DNA from: Gymnorhina tibicen
Lineage: Eukaryota; Chordata; Aves; Passeriformes; Artamidae
NCBI GenBank assembly: GCA_013399875.1
Contig: VXAZ01007589.1
Span: 190,392 to 254,391 of the forward strand
Reading direction: 5' to 3'
DNA: 64,000 nucleotides
Shown: positions 50,543 to 64,000 of the stretch, one piece after another
Position numbering within the stretch: position 1 is the stretch's first letter
Layout: the number at the start of each line of letters is the position of its first letter
Notes under the pieces: model-generated
Seen by the model: only the letters and a program-made list of their open reading frames with translations
Databases searched by the model: none
Told to the model about the DNA's origin: nothing
Position numbers and translations under genes: made by a program

Positions 50543-53500
50543 GTGAGCGGGGAGGGGGCGCGGGGGGCTCTGCGGGTGCCTCTCCGTGTTCCTGCTGTCC
50601 TGTGGGGGGGCTGCTTCCCAGTCCTGGAGGGGCCCCGCAACTTTCCCCGCCCCCGCCGGGACGGCGGCCGCAGGTGCGCGGGATGCGGAGGGGGCATCCC
50701 CGGCGTCCCCCCGCGGGTCCCGGTCCCCTCCGGTCCCGCGGCGCTTCACCCACCCGGGTTCTCTGCGGTGGAGGGTGAACTTCGCCCGTGGGTCGCGGTG
50801 GTGGCGGCGGTGGCCTCGCCCTCCGTGCGCTCCGTCACCTGCGCGGCCAAAACACTCCCAGCCTCCCCAGATCCCCCTGGAATAATTCTTACATCCTGTA
50901 TCCCTAAACCACGGGGGTGCAGGGGGAGGAAGATGCAGTCCTTAGAATCACGGAATCGCAGAGTGAGTGCCGTAACTCACCGAAACGCTTCCGAGGTGTC
51001 CGGTTTCCAGAGTCCTTTTTGTTCCGCAACTCCTGTATGCGATCCCTTCCTTGGCAGGGGTGCGATGGGACGCACCCGCTTCCTCATGGCAGCCAGGGAA
51101 GGTGACATGGCTGGTGGCCTGGCTGGGCACTGCGCTCCGACGGGCCCGACGCTTCCCAGGGGGAAGGTTTGCTCTGAAAAAGTGATCGTGATGGTAACTG
51201 GTGGCTCAGGTGCTGTTTTTTAAGCAGAGCCTGAGGTCTGGAAGAGCAAATCACTCCTTCCACTCTGGTTTAAATTTTTTTTTGTTATTTTGTGGCTGTT
51301 GGATCCTTGGGTATTCCCAGCCCTTGGTGAACCCAGGCTGTGGATGCCTCCCTCCCACACAGTTCGGGGCTTTCCGCCCCCCTTCCCAGGGCAAGGTTTG
51401 TGTCCAGAGAGATCTTTGCCGATTGACTTGTCCCGATGAAAGAGCTCCTCGCAGGCAGCGCAAGATCCGCCTGGCTTGGGGCTCTCTCTGATGTGGAGAG
51501 AGCCCTCTCCCTGCGCTCTGCATCTTCCCGGGGCTGCTCGGGAGTGCTGCGGGCAGCCGGGATCCAGGGAATGTGCTCTGTCAAAGCCATCAATAACGCT
51601 GGGCAGGGGCTCATCGCCAGGAGGGCTGGCTTCAGGAAAGGTTTTGCTGAGTGTCAGGATCATCTGTTGTCACAGTGAGAATTTTAGTGTTTTAGATTCT
51701 TCCTGTGACCGTGCTCAGCCCAGGGACGTGCTGCCAGATTGGCACCAGGAACCACTTTCTGTCCCCCGGGCTTAACTTTGCTGCAGATTTCTGCTTCTGT
51801 AACTCATTTTGCCAACAGCTTTTTTATGTAATGTCGGGGGTTGCCACGTATCTTTTTCTTTGGCTGTTGTTATCAAAGGGATGCAGGATGAATGGTGGAT
51901 CTGGCAGCTCCTCCTTTGAACCTGTGGGGATTGCAGAAACCCCGCTGGACTGAGCTGGGCTGTTTGTGAGTGGGGTGACCTCCATCCTTCTTGGGAGCGC
52001 TTTAAAAGCAAGTTTGGAAAATCTTTTTCTCTTGGAAAATCCGGAGAGGAGCAGAAGTAAAGCTGTGGCTGAACGGCTCTGATGTGCCGACCGCAGCACC
52101 TTTTAGGATGAGTGCATGGATGTGATGGCAGGCATCCCTGGGGAGGAGGGAGTTTGGCTCCAGGTGCTGTGTTATCCCTATTTATGGGCTGATTAAATCA
52201 ACCTGGTTAATTGATTTTTAACTTGATGAGCAGGTAGTTAACCTGAGTTGTCTTTTTATGCTGGTTAGTTTTACATTCCTGTTGGTCTGTTGAACAGGTG
52301 TAAGCTGCCTCCTGGGCGCTGCTTGGGATCCCGTTGCTGTATAGGGAGTTTCTGATGAGGAAATGGTGGAGATTTGGTGGCCACCTGTGTGTGTTGTTAA
52401 CTTTAGATTTATTTTTACTAACAATAAAGTTTCTTGGTGAGAGCAGGTGTTCCAGCGCTGGCCCTTCTGCTGTGGCCTGTTAGTTTTGCAGGAACATTCC
52501 AGGGATTCAGCTGTTTTTTCAGGTGGGGCCATGGGCTGGAACCCACATGGGTTGTCTGTGCAGCTGAGTCACGGTGAAATTTAGGACTGTCCTGCTGGGC
52601 TGTCTGCTGCGTGGGGCCTCTGTACCAGCTCTGGCCTTTGAAGCAGCAGGAAAAAATGTTTCCTGTGACTTTGACAATACAAGAAAAAGACCAAAGAAGG
52701 CTTAAAGCCCACAACAAACCCAACAGCCTCGAGGTGCCGAGCCTGGTGGTGCCGGTGGCTGCCGGCGGTCCCTGAGGCGGAGGGGACGTGTTGGTCTCTG
52801 GCCTTCAGGGAGGTCCTGGTGCTCGCCTGCACATCAGCTCTGCGCAGGAGGTGACTGCCCAGTGCAGAGGTGGGGCCTGCTGGATCACCCTGCTGGTGGG
52901 GTGGGGGTGAGGCTGTCTGGGGGGTGCAGAGGAAGGGGAGGAGGATGATCCGGAGTCAATACAGCTGTCTTGCTGAGAGCCTATTGATCCCACGTGTGCT
53001 GTTGCATTAGCACAGCCACAACTGTACCTTCCTCTGAGTCATTCCTCCTCCTGCTGAAACCAGGCTGAGGGAAACTGCTGGGGAGGCACTTTCGAGCATC
53101 CAGGTGGGAATTCTCAGGTCTCCTTCCTGCTGCAATGGGAGCTGATGTGTGTCGTGTAGAGAGCCCTTAACTTCCATGGGGTGCTTGCAGAAGGTTTTCT
53201 GGGACCTTGTGGGGACATGTGGTAGTTTCTTGGTGCATAAGTTCATCATCATGCTGGTGAATTTGATGTGTTAGAGTGGGCATTGGCCTGGGGAGCACCT
53301 AGGCGGGAGAGAAACCCATCCTGGGGACACCAGAGGCTGTGAGCTTCTGCTGAAGGCCTTCTCCATGGGATGCCTCGCCGTGCCCCTTCAGCATCAGGGC
53401 AGACCGGTGTTTAATAGCCCCCATCAAACACGATAACTAACAGCTCTGCCTAATTATGAGCATGAGAGTAGTTCCAGAACTGCCTCAACCTTCAAGCATG

Positions 53501-56500
53501 TAGGACTCCACTCGGGTGAACAGTTACGGAGAGACCATTCTCTCTTCTCACTCCCGGTGCTTTGCCTGGGCACTCTGAGATTATCTGGCTGTGGATTTTA
53601 TTTTGCGGCAGAATCAAGCGGGAGTTTAGTGTGTGTCCCAGCAGAAATGGCAGAGGATGCAGAGCTGGTCCTGGAGCTGCTGGCACCAGCCTGTGCAAAA
53701 GGAACAGGGCAGGTGGTGCTGTCAAGTATTCCAGCCGGCAGAAACCTGTTCCAGATGGAGAACTAGAGGAACTTTTTCTAATCTGTGCCTTGCCCAACAA
53801 ACATCTTTCTAAGGCTGCTTGTGCTGGCCCTACTCCTGCCACGTCCCTGATGTGCCCAGCTGCAGCACTGCCCAGACAAACTGGTTGCTGCTGGGCAGGG
53901 GAGCTTCTCAAATCCTCTTTACCTGCAGCAGGAGGCAAAGGCAGCTCCCTGCGTGCAGAGTCCTCGCTGTTCTCTCCAGACAAAGCCTTCTGAAGGGACC
54001 TGTTGCTGCTGCAGCTGAAACACAGCCCAGGGGGCTGCAGTGTGACCCCCGAGAGCCTGTGCAGGTGCCAGCGTGACCCTGCCATGGGATAACGGGATGC
54101 TCTGCGCCCTGGGCTGGGCGCTGGGCAGGAGGGATGGACGAGGACATCGCTCACGCTCAAGGAAGGTGCCATCTCCAGCAGCGGGGTTGATTTGCAGAAA
54201 TTAAAGTTGTTTGCATGGCTGGCCTTTGTTATGTTGTAAGGTGAAGCTCTTCGTATGACAAAAACAACTGTAATTGCTTTGGCTTCTGATGTTCTGCTCT
54301 CTTAAAGGTGTTTCTTAAAATATGTTAATTGTCCTTGTAAGTATAGCCTCAACCTCATGCAAAATAGTGCTTCTGCCAGGCTGGGGAATAAGCTGTGTCT
54401 TTCTGCTGCTGGGCTGTTGTGCAGCTCGAGATATGCCCTTCAGAAGGTTTGCAGGCTCTGGGTAAATAAGAAACCAGGGTATTTATTTTTCATATTACTT
54501 TTTTCCCTCCCATTGTGCAAAGTGGCCGCTATTTGCCAAGTATTTTCCTACAGACGATGGAACTTAAATGCATTAAAAAATCCTCTTCTAATGGCTAGTG
54601 TTGGGTATAGAAAACTCTCTGGTTTTCACTTAAAGTTGTATTAAATGAAATAGCTGGAATGAATTGGTGGTTTCTGACCCTGGGGAGAAACTTTTCAAAA
54701 GTCCAGAAATGCTGCCAGTGTGATCGGACACTGATTGAGTCAATGAATTGGCATAAACCTTCTGGCATAAAACCTTCTGAAAATTATTTATCCTGCAAGG
54801 CTCAGGGAGGATTCATCCTTAGCATTTGGTTTGGGGCTGAGAAGCAGCTGGGAAGGAGAGAGGAGATTTTCTGTGGATTGTGTAGAACAAATTTCTGGGA
54901 ATAAGTGTTGGGGTCAAGGGAGTGTTTGGGGTTCAGTCCCAGGACATCCATGGGATGCTGCAGAGCTCCTGAACTCCTGCTGCTGCCATTGTAGCTCCTG
55001 TTAGGAAAAGCAGGTTAGAGCTGAAGCTTTTTGTGTTTTTTTTCTTCTTTATTTCACATTATGAGAGCATGTCTGGGTCATGCCACAAAGGGCAGGGACA
55101 GCTTGGAGGCCACGCTGGGGTTTTTATTTAAGGATGGGGCCATCTTGCTGAAGGAGCCGGGTCCATCAGCATCCCGGGGCTACTCCTGATCCTGCCTCAT
55201 TATGAGCTGCAGCGGCAGAGAGAAAATCATTGAAATGTAAACTGTGATTGCTCCAGCCAGCTCTCTGCAGCTGGGGACCGTGCCAAGGGCATGGCCAGCG
55301 CCGCAGCCGCGCGGGGCCCCCTCGGCTTCCCCGTGGTGGCACGGGGGAGAGGAAGGCAGAGCCAAGCCCGGGGCTTAAATACCCTTCAGTCCACTGGGTC
55401 TGGGCCTTGAGTAGATCCAAGGGAGGTGAGAGACTGTGGTGTGGGGGGCATTTCCCTCCCTCGATGGGCAGGGTATGGCCGGAGTTCACCCCGTGCTCTC
55501 CTGGCACCGTGTGGGTGCATGTCCCACTGCAGGGCATGCTGCTCCAGGGGCTTTGTGCTGCAAAAATAGCCCCATTTTCTTCTCTGTGCCAATTTTCATC
55601 CCAGTTGTGCATTTAATAGCCCCTGTGCTTGGGTCAGACGAGAGCCACTGAGCCAAGGAACATGGAGCTCAGTGCAGGTGCTGGGGCACAGCCCCAGGAA
55701 TGATTCCAGCAGGGTTAATTAGCCAGATCCCAGCTGTATGCCCTCTTGCTGGTTGGGATTAATCAGCTTACTCTTTTAAAAAACTGTTTTTTGAGAATTC
55801 CTGCCCTGATTCTGCTCCAAGGGTGTGAAACCGTGGTGTGGAAATCCCAGTGCACGCAAGCCCAAGTTGCAATGATTTGCTGGGTGAACTCCAGGGTGAA
55901 GGATGGGAACAGCAGCGGGTCTGAGAGTGCTGTGCTGGTTCTTATGGGATTGGGTGGGATGAGGCTTTCCTGCCCTGAGGAGGGAGTTTATCAGAGGTTA
56001 TTTGTTACAGGCAGCCTGACTGCTGTTGAGGAATGTATTTACAGGGGAGGATTTTTGCTTTGTTGTTCTTTCTTGCTGCCAATTACCAGGCACAGAAAAT
56101 AATGACCCTGAATGTGAACTCATGCATCTCTTGTGACCAAGAAAGAAGGCTATGCATGTTTGTGACTGTATTTTTATACGTGTACATATAATGTTTAAAC
56201 TTCTCAGTTTGCCGTAATGCAGTGCAGTTCTAGATGTGCTTGACTTTTAATTTACACACCAATTAATCTAAAGCCCTGTCCGAAACAGGGGTAATGTACC
56301 CTTACTGCGATAGTTGTCCTTCAAGGAACCCACAGGAGTAGCCCCGCTTGAGCATGAAGGTGGACTTTGGACCTTCTGAGTTAGCCATGGATGTAATAAA
56401 CATCAGGTAATGCAGGTGAAACCCTGAGTTGGGAGTTTTTGTGTGGTGCTACTGCCTGGTCTTTGACCCTTCCTGCACACAGAGGCGTTTTGTGGTGGTT

Positions 56501-59500
56501 AAAGGAACATCAGAGTGAACCACAGTCCAGGTCAGGAAAATGACTGCTCTTATTGCAGCGAAACCTCAAGCTGTGGCAGACACCTGAAATGTTTGCAGAA
56601 CACTTTAGGGAAGAATTTGCTACTTATCAAAACTGAAAAAGGTTCCCCGTGAGCTTTCTGTGTCTCAAGTTGGTTGTAAAGCAGCTGCCCTCGTACGGCT
56701 GTGGCCTGCTCTAAGGCAAGTCTTGTGGGGTTGGGTTGGGTTTTTGCTTAGCCTGGACCTTCAGGTATGAGCAGGGACCTGTCTGGAGACGGTGGCAGGG
56801 CTGGGAAGGACGAGGATTGGTGGGTGATGGGCTTCACGTGGCTTTCCTCGCGTGAACACTCTTTAGGGTGTTGTCTGGGTCATGGTAAGCTCATCAATTC
56901 TACTAATGAAGCTTTTGAGGGTTTGGTATTCCTGCTCTTGGCCTGTCCTGTGGTATCCAGAGGGTTTGGAGAAGAGCATCCCTAGAGGGAAGATCCTGCA
57001 GCCTGGAAATGTGGAGCTGTGCTCTCCTTTTGTGCTTGGTTTGTCTATGTCTGAAGTCTTCTCCAGCTGACTGAAACCTGGGAGTCATGGGAATGAGTTA
57101 AACGTGTCCAAGTATGGACCACGGGACTGCAAGAACTCTAAGCAACAGTCTATAAACCCTTATTGTGAGCAGTGTAAGCCCTTAATTACGGGTGGTGACT
57201 CCCAGCCCGTGCCACAACGCAGGGTGGTGGGATGGTGCTGCAGCTCCTCCAGCGTGTGTGCTCCTGGCCTGCTGTGCCACCATCCTTTGCCATTTTTAAC
57301 CAAACCCCGTCTGATTTTGTTTATTTATTTATTTTTTTAGATTTCATTATTAATTTTCTCCTCCCTGAGCAGTTTCTCGTAGTGGTGACTTTTAGTCCCC
57401 TGTGTTTGTCCCCAGGTGGTGCTATGGGGACCTTCAGACCCTGCTGTGGCAATTCCAGCAGATCAACAGCAGCCCTGTGTAACCCCCCTTGCTGCCCTCC
57501 CCGGCTCTGTGTGGTGCAGGGCAGGTTGTAGGATACCCTGTTCCTGTCCTCCTTAATGTACAGCCCCCACCTCCCTCTCTTCGTGTTCCCACACAGGCAC
57601 TGGTGGTGGCACCAGCAGAGTGACTTTGCCTTCTCTGGGTGCTCCAGGTGCTTGGTGCTTCCATGGATCCTCACTAGGAGACGTGTGCTGTGTCATGGAA
57701 TCCTAGAATGGTCTGGGTTGGAAGGGACTTCAAGGATCATCCAGTGCCACCCCTGCTATGGGCAGGGACACCAGCCCGGGCTGCTCCAAGCCCCGTCCAA
57801 CCTGGCCTTGGACACTGCCAGGGATCCAGGGGCAGCCACAGCTGCTCTGGGCAACCTGTGCCTCTGGGAAACCTGTGTCCACCCTGACTTCTGGATATTC
57901 TTCTTGGCTCTCACCCACAAGTCTCTGTTTGCCGTGTGCTCCTAGCTTAGCTGTTCCTTGAGAACATCCTCTCCACATCTGGGCTTGACCAACCCTTTCA
58001 GACCACAACCAGTTCCCACCCTGCCGGACCACGGGCAGCCCACGAAGGGATGAGTTTCCCTCGGTGGCTCCACGCCCGGTGGAGCACTTACACCCAGCTA
58101 ATGCAAACCTTCAGCCTTCCCGTGAGTCACTGCCCAGGCTCCCTCCTGGAAGGGTCACGGCGTGTGAGGTGCTGCTGGGATGTGCTAACCACCACTTACA
58201 GGGCTGCTGGGAGCAGGATGTGTTGTGGGTGAATCACGGCCACTACTTATCACAATAGCACGTTACACCTCAGGGATGTGGCCCAGCGAGTCACTGCCCT
58301 TCAAAGAGAAAAAAGACCCTTAATGTGTTTAAAGATGGCTTTTTAAAAATCATGGGAATGTCCGGTTTCTTCTGAAAGCCCCACAGGGATGGTTTCAGGT
58401 GGCTCAGGCAAACCTCCAGCTGCCAAAGCAGGTTGGATGTGAGCAAGCACCTGGGGCTGCTGACGTGTATTAGCAAATGAGTGTTGAAAACGGCTTTAAA
58501 ATAAAATAGAAATAAAAAAATCTGATCCCTGTGCCTGCTGAGGAGCTGGTCCTTGGTGCTGCACCCCAGATGAGCACGGTTGGTGTAAGCATATCTCAAG
58601 GCAGCCAGTGAGTGCCAAGATGCTGAGATGATAGAAGCTGTAATTTTCAGTCTAATTAAGCTGAGTAACTCCTTGTGGATTTATGCTGCTTAATTACTGT
58701 GAGCTCTGGGAAGCTCCGTGCTGTGGGTGTTGCTGTTCTTTGGGCAGAGAGTTGGTGCCCAGCGAGTGCCCTGGGCATGGTGTGGGGCTCGTTCAGGGAC
58801 ACTCAGTCTCCTGGTGGGGCGGGCATGGAGAGCTGGAGGTGGCTTTCAGGTGGCAGCACTGGACTGCTGTGGTCTTGGATTGGTCCCACATCTCCTGGTA
58901 GGACCCTGTGCCCTGTTTTGGAGGAGAGGGTTCCACTCCAGAGCCACACAGTCCTGGGTGGGAGGTGGATGTGGGAATACTGGTGTGGCTCTTGCCAGCC
59001 TTTCCCACAGTTGTGGAGGGCCAGTTTGTTGCTTAGCTGATGCCTCTTTCACCACCATGGTCAGTGGGAAGAACTACAATAATGGAAGAAATTGAAGACA
59101 AAGAGCCGCTTATCCAGAGCTTGGTCGGCATCTCATGTCTTTGTGCTGTCCCTTTGCTCTCCTGTCTCACCTGGCCTTGGAAGAAATCAGTTCTCTGCTG
59201 GGTTAGACTCTGAACGCCTTCACTGTCATCTTGTAAATAATACCAACAAGGCATGTTTTAGCTGAAGCAAGACCTTCCACGCCACGAAAAAGCTCTTAGG
59301 GAAGGCAGGTCTGCGTGAGGTGTGAACATCTCACCTGTGGGCTGGTGTAGAGCTGCCCTCAGGGGTACTGCAGGGCCTCCCCTGCTCCTCTGAACTGGGG
59401 TTTTCTCCCCATGTCTTTCGGGGAGCAGAGGTCCCAGGGTGATGGACCTGCCCTTGGCCCTCCTGCAGCACGTGTTTCGTAGCCCTGGGCAGTACAAAGA

Positions 59501-62500
59501 CACTGGCCAGAGATAAGCAGCTCATATCTTGCTCCGGTAAACTCTAGAAGTGCCAGGTTTTCCTTTTTCCTTTCCAAAGCCTTTGTTTTTGTTTGGATCC
59601 TGCCCCAGCAGAGAGACAAGCTGTTCCTCCCCGTGCAGAGTGCTGCTGTTTTGTCTGCCCTGTCGCGGGGGAGGGAGGCAGAGCTCTGACATAAAACACT
59701 CCATTTAAAAACAAACACGAGGGAAGGGGAAGAATCGAGGTGTCTTAGGCGTGCAGGTGTCAACTCCATGAAACCCTGGTGCTGAGAGTTAAAGGGCTGA
59801 TGCTTTGGGTGCAACCGGTGGCAGGGACGGCTGCGGAATTCAGCCTCGGGGCAGGTGCTGCTGCCCGGCCCCTGCTCGTCAGAGCTGCTTTGAAGCCTCG
59901 TGTGCTCTTGCCATGCCAAAATAAACTCGGAGTCGAGGCTGTCAGAGCTAATCTTCATCTCTCTGCACTTTGCCCTCCCCGCTGCTGTTCCTGCGAGGGA
60001 CGGCCGTGCTCGCACCCCTGGGTTTCGGAGAGCCCTCCCAAGCCTGGGGACCGTCCCCGTGCTGCCAGGTGGACACGAGAAGTGCTTGGTCAGCTTTGAG
60101 CGACCTGAGCCGCCCATTTGCTTGACCATGAGGGTGCGCCTTAATCATCCTTAGTAATAAAACCTGCTTGAATTTCCCTTTCAGCACCCGACACTATGCT
60201 GGAAGGGGTGGGGATGGCTGAGGCTGCTCCGGGCTGAGCGACTCGCAGTCCCCAAAAACGAGCTGCAAGCAGGCTTTTCCTCCCCAAGCACTGCTCTACC
60301 CAAAATAGGGGTTTGCATCCCAAAGTCCAGCGTTTAAAACTGTGTTCTCACCCGAATGGAACCTCCTCGTGGCCCCTCTTTTTTTTTTTTTAATATGGAT
60401 TTCTGCACCACGCACGTTTTATCTTTGGACTAAAAGTCAGTTCTCAGAAACAGAATATTCTGTTTGTCAGTGCCAAAAGGTCTGTGGGCTCTCTCCTTCT
60501 CCCTCTTTTTAAAATATTATTTTAATTTATTACTTTGTTTTTTGACTGAAGAAGGTGCTGTCTCCTGCCAGCCTTTGCTCTGGTACAAAGTTTCAGCACT
60601 GGGAGGTGACGTGAGGTAAATCAGCAGAATGCAAACTCCGCTGTTACTGACTAAACTTTGCCCAGATCTCACCGAATCGCCAACCTGACACGTATTTAAG
60701 AGCTCCAGCTCTTCTCCTGTGAGGAGAGAGCTCAGCCCCAGCTCAGCACTGGAGCAGCCCTTGTCCCAGCTGAGCATCCTTCCAGGGTCCTGGCATCCTT
60801 CTGCTTCAAAGGGTGATATTTTTGAACCCTTTGGATATAACTCATGCCTGAGCTGATTGTTTGCTCTTACATCCGAGGTTTTAAATGGTATTTTCTTTTT
60901 TTTTTTTTTTGGATAGCTGGTTTACTGCTTTTTTGTCTTTTTTGTTTTTTAGTCTGATATGACTCTGCTTTACTTTTTCAGTCATTTGAGAGGTGTTACC
61001 CAAATTTAGGCTGTCATTAGTCGCCAGCAGGATGGTTTTTGGTGCCCCTGTGTGAAGAGCAGGCTGGATGTTGTGGCTGATGGAAAATGTTCCTTGTGCA
61101 GAAGTGTTTTAACTGTGGGACCACTCAGCTTGTAACGAGTGAGATTTCATCCTCCTAGCAACTCTGAAGGCAGTTTCTTGTCTCTCTGCTTTCAGTACTA
61201 ATGGCTGAATGTTTCCAAAGGAAAAACCTTCCAACAAAATGATTTAATTTTCCTGGGCAATATTTTGGGCACAATCTGTTGGCGACTCTTTTATCTGGCA
61301 TGCCATCTCTCGGCTTATAACCCTCTTTGATGTGGCTCATTCAGGGGAAAAATGGCATTACACACTACCTCAATCATTCAGATGTCAGAGAGGATATTGC
61401 ATTTGACTAATCGGGGGAAATTTGGGAAGATTTAGTAATGCCAGGAGACATGACCCACTTCCAGTTAAACGCTTTTCAGACAATAGAGGTTGTGCTAAGT
61501 GGAGGGGGAGGGAGAAACACTCACAGAGTAGAAAAAATTGATAGCTATTTATAATTTTAAATTCTATTGTGCTGACCCTTTCCTCGGTTCAGGATGCGTT
61601 TGCTTTCTTTTTCCGTTTCCTTTTTTTTTTTTGAGAAAAAGATAACACTGATACTAACTGGTTTTCAACAGATGTGTGTTATCTGGAGATGACCATCCCT
61701 GTGCTGTGGGTACCCATCACCTTTGGGATGTGGCTGATGGACACTGGGATGTGGCTGAGGGTGTTAGGAGCTGTGGTCCAGCATGGTGTGGCTCTGCTCC
61801 AGCTGTGAGTGACCAGCTGGTGACCATCCCGTGGTGGCCGGGGATGTGTAACAGGGTGTGGGAATTGATTTTGACTGTCCCAGCTCAGGAGGGTGTCCAC
61901 CTGATGATGTGCATCTAAAGTACACAAAGACAGAAGTATGTTAGTCCACAAAGCCAGATTTTGGTGTTTTCTTCCAAACCTTCTGTGTTGCTCGTTCCTG
62001 GTCCTGGGAGTGTCTGGCCAAAACCAAACAGAAACTGCAGAGGTGTTGCTCTGTGATGTTGTAGAACTGCGAGAATGCCAAACCTAAGTTGGTAGTATGT
62101 AAGCTTTTTCTTCAAAGGCAACAAAAGAGAACATTCTTTTAAGAGGTAACTCCGTAATTTCCAGCGCTGCAAGTTCTGTCAAGCAGCTTGTGGCTGTTCC
62201 TTTGTGCAAGGTTTTATCTTCGCAGCCATGTGAGCTGAGCAAAAGCAACTTACTCTGCTTAAAGCTTATTAAACCCCTTATTAAAAATAGTTCTGTAATC
62301 CTTTTGGAGTATAGCAACAACACTTCTGTCTCGATTTCATATTGTAGCTAAACTCACGTTGTAGCAATTCTCAAGACGCTGCTGAGATGCAGACACGCGA
62401 TATTGCAAGACCCTGGTGTGAATGTCCGACGGATGGAGCAATGCCAGAGCCCACCTGAAAGTGGGAGGATGAGCTGTGCTGCATGGGCAGCGTTTTGGGG

Positions 62501-64000
62501 CAAAAAAAGTCCTCCCTAGGGCCGTGCTGGAACTGCTGCTGGTTTCTGGAAGGGGGTCCGAGTCCTCAACCTTTTGTTGTTACTTTTGCAAACAGGCTTT
62601 TGTGTGATCATTCAGGTGTAGGTGTTTTTTAACATTCTGCTTTTGCCCGCAGCCAGGACTCCACTGCTCTCCTTCCACAGTACAAAATCCACTCTTGTTT
62701 TCTGAGCTGTTCCCCAAACGCTATTCTTTGAGGAGCCACATTATAATATATAAATAAGCTTCAAGTATCTTTACTGAGCAAGTTAGCACCTTCCTTGGGT
62801 TAAAATCTTGTTTCTTCTGCCTTCAAGCTTCAGAGCCAGTAGACTGACATTTTTTGGATGCATCCCTGTTGATAAATGCTGCTTTTACGTGCAGTTACAG
62901 AGATCGCTGGAAGAGACGTAGCCTGGACGCTTGTCTAGATAAATTAATTTCCTTTGCACACTCCTCTGGGTGCCTGAGTTGGTCACTGGGGGCTCTGAAC
63001 TCTGAGCTATCCCTGTGTCCTATGAGTGACTCAAGAGGAATTTCTGAAGCCTTAGCAGTGGGTGTTGGAGTCCTGGCTGGAGCTGTGCCCATGCCCAGAG
63101 CTCGTGTGGTGTTTGGGTGGCTCTGGAGCGATGGGCAGGCTCGGGCTGGGCAGCAGGGTTGTCTCCCTGGTGCCTTCCTGCTCACTCTCACCTGCCTGGG
63201 AAGCAGCTGGAAAGCTGGGAACAGCTAAAATGTACCTGGGATCTGGACAAACCTGTCCTGGCATGAGGCTAAACTTGAGTATAGTTAATTTGTCTGGAAA
63301 GGGAAAAGGCCAACTTGGCTTCACTCTTCCTGCTCACACAAAACAAATGTAATTTTTCAAGTCAGGGCAGAGCAAATGAGTGCAGATCTGAACCAGGGCT
63401 CATATTTTGAAAGCTGAAGAGCTTTTGAAACACCTTAGCAGATGGAAGAGGCCCTGGCTGCATCTGTCTTACCTGCTGTAACCCCATAAACAGCACTGAC
63501 CCTTGTCTCTGACAGGCTTTGTACATCATTTATGTCTGATTCGAAAGCTGGCTGCTCTGTTAACACACTTGTCCATGACTGAGCCTCGGAGGAGTCTCTT
63601 GGGAGGTGCGGTGCCCATCCACAGGGCTCGTGTTCGATGGCTGAGATGCATTAAGGGTGCTTAAGCTGCTGGATGGAAGCAGGCCAGTTAAAAATGGAGA
63701 CACGGCTTTTTCCACCCTTTGTTTGCAGGCAGAGCTTAGGGAAAGCTGAAGGCAGCAGCGAGGCCTGCGTGGGTTCTGTGCTCTGGCAACAAACCAGCAG
63801 TGAGGGGGTGGGTGGGGTGTCCTTCGGGCCACCAGCCCTGAGCGTGGGTGTGAAAATGCAGCCGTGGCCTTTGGCCGCTAACCCAGCCGTGAACATCTGT
63901 GGGGTGGGAGTGACACGTGAGATCCCGACGGGTCTCTTCAGGGGCTGCGTGTCCTTGCAACAACCAAACACTGCTGGTGCGGGGGTGATGTCGTGCCCCT
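50543..64000 (+). other. MYO5B: MYO5B intron 1 (5' part, continues past the window)
   Basis: At least 13.4 kb without a second exon: I find no in-frame RVWIPDP-type segment that would start myosin V exon 2. It has one CR1 at 57692. Long T runs are at about 60380, 60895-60911 and 61619-61632. Otherwise it is unique sequence. Open frames of up to 262 codons are not supported by any family. Confidence 0.7.
57692..57960 (-). mobile_element. CR1 3' copy in MYO5B intron 1
   Basis: Reads tcatggaatcctagaatggt, ctatgggcagggacaccagc, gatccaggggcagccacagc. It is clear to about 57880 and then degrades. Confidence 0.9.

Noticed and set aside
50190..50753. A 187-codon minus-strand frame with poly-Ala or poly-Gly runs
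   Set aside because: It is antisense to the MYO5B leader. The runs come from the triplet repeat and GC-rich sequence with few stops.
50942..50985. Possible CR1 tail (gaatcacggaatcgcagag)
   Set aside because: Only about 20 bases resemble the CR1 end, with no following body sequence; too short to call.
50435..51223. A 262-codon plus-strand frame overlapping MYO5B exon 1
   Set aside because: It is in a different frame from MSAAQLYTK and runs through the intron. The class V myosin exon explains the locus better.
53492..54172. A 226-codon minus-strand frame
   Set aside because: Low-complexity composition and no recognisable domain. It lies in the MYO5B intron with no splice pattern.
59359..60129. 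A 256-codon minus-strand frame
   Set aside because: No domain, no repeats of family type and no conserved motif. It is consistent with chance in a moderately GC-rich intron.

Overview
The window is vertebrate nuclear DNA from a bird. The main evidence is about 25 copies or fragments of the avian LINE CR1, mostly 3'-end pieces in both orientations, plus compact introns and CpG-rich first exons. The CR1 sequence looks neoavian or songbird-like, but the species cannot be named from this alone. There are no bacterial features, viruses or CRISPR arrays.

Three protein-coding genes can be read exon by exon. (1) On the minus strand, 1639-18942 is a complete seven-exon tetraspanin of 248 residues, best called TSPAN36. 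Its 3' UTR runs left to about 420, next to a CpG-rich minisatellite at 1-325. Its CpG promoter is at about 18.9-19.1 kb. (2) On the plus strand, 28324-44805 is CFAP53 (formerly CCDC11), a coiled-coil protein inside motile-cilium doublet microtubules. Exons 2-8 are complete and in phase (490 residues plus stop). Exon 1 is interrupted by an 84-N assembly gap directly after a GGCCCC hexanucleotide repeat. (3) On the plus strand, 50516-50542 is the nine-codon first exon of a class V myosin. It is called MYO5B because CFAP53 and MYO5B are head-to-tail neighbours in human. Its CpG island, a triplet repeat and a tiny upstream ORF lie just before it. Everything from 50543 to the right edge is its first intron.

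Layout: 1-420 GC-rich minisatellite; 420-19100 TSPAN36, with a 12.8 kb intron 1 carrying most of its CR1 copies; 19.1-28.0 kb a CR1-rich spacer between divergent promoters; 28.0-44.8 kb CFAP53; 44.8-50.1 kb an intergenic stretch with no recognised gene; 50.1-64.0 kb MYO5B promoter, exon 1 and start of intron 1. CR1 copies are dense from 2 to 38 kb and almost absent from 37.8 to 57.7 kb.

The genes are unrelated in mechanism (membrane scaffold, ciliary inner-microtubule protein, endosome motor). No new multi-gene system was found. The points most worth checking are the CFAP53 first exon (Arg-Pro-coding GGCCCC repeat, unresolved gap with a frame conflict, flanked by CR1 pieces), the triplet repeat and uORF in the MYO5B leader, paired tyrosine sorting motifs in the TSPAN36 tail, and recent tandem or CR1 duplications.
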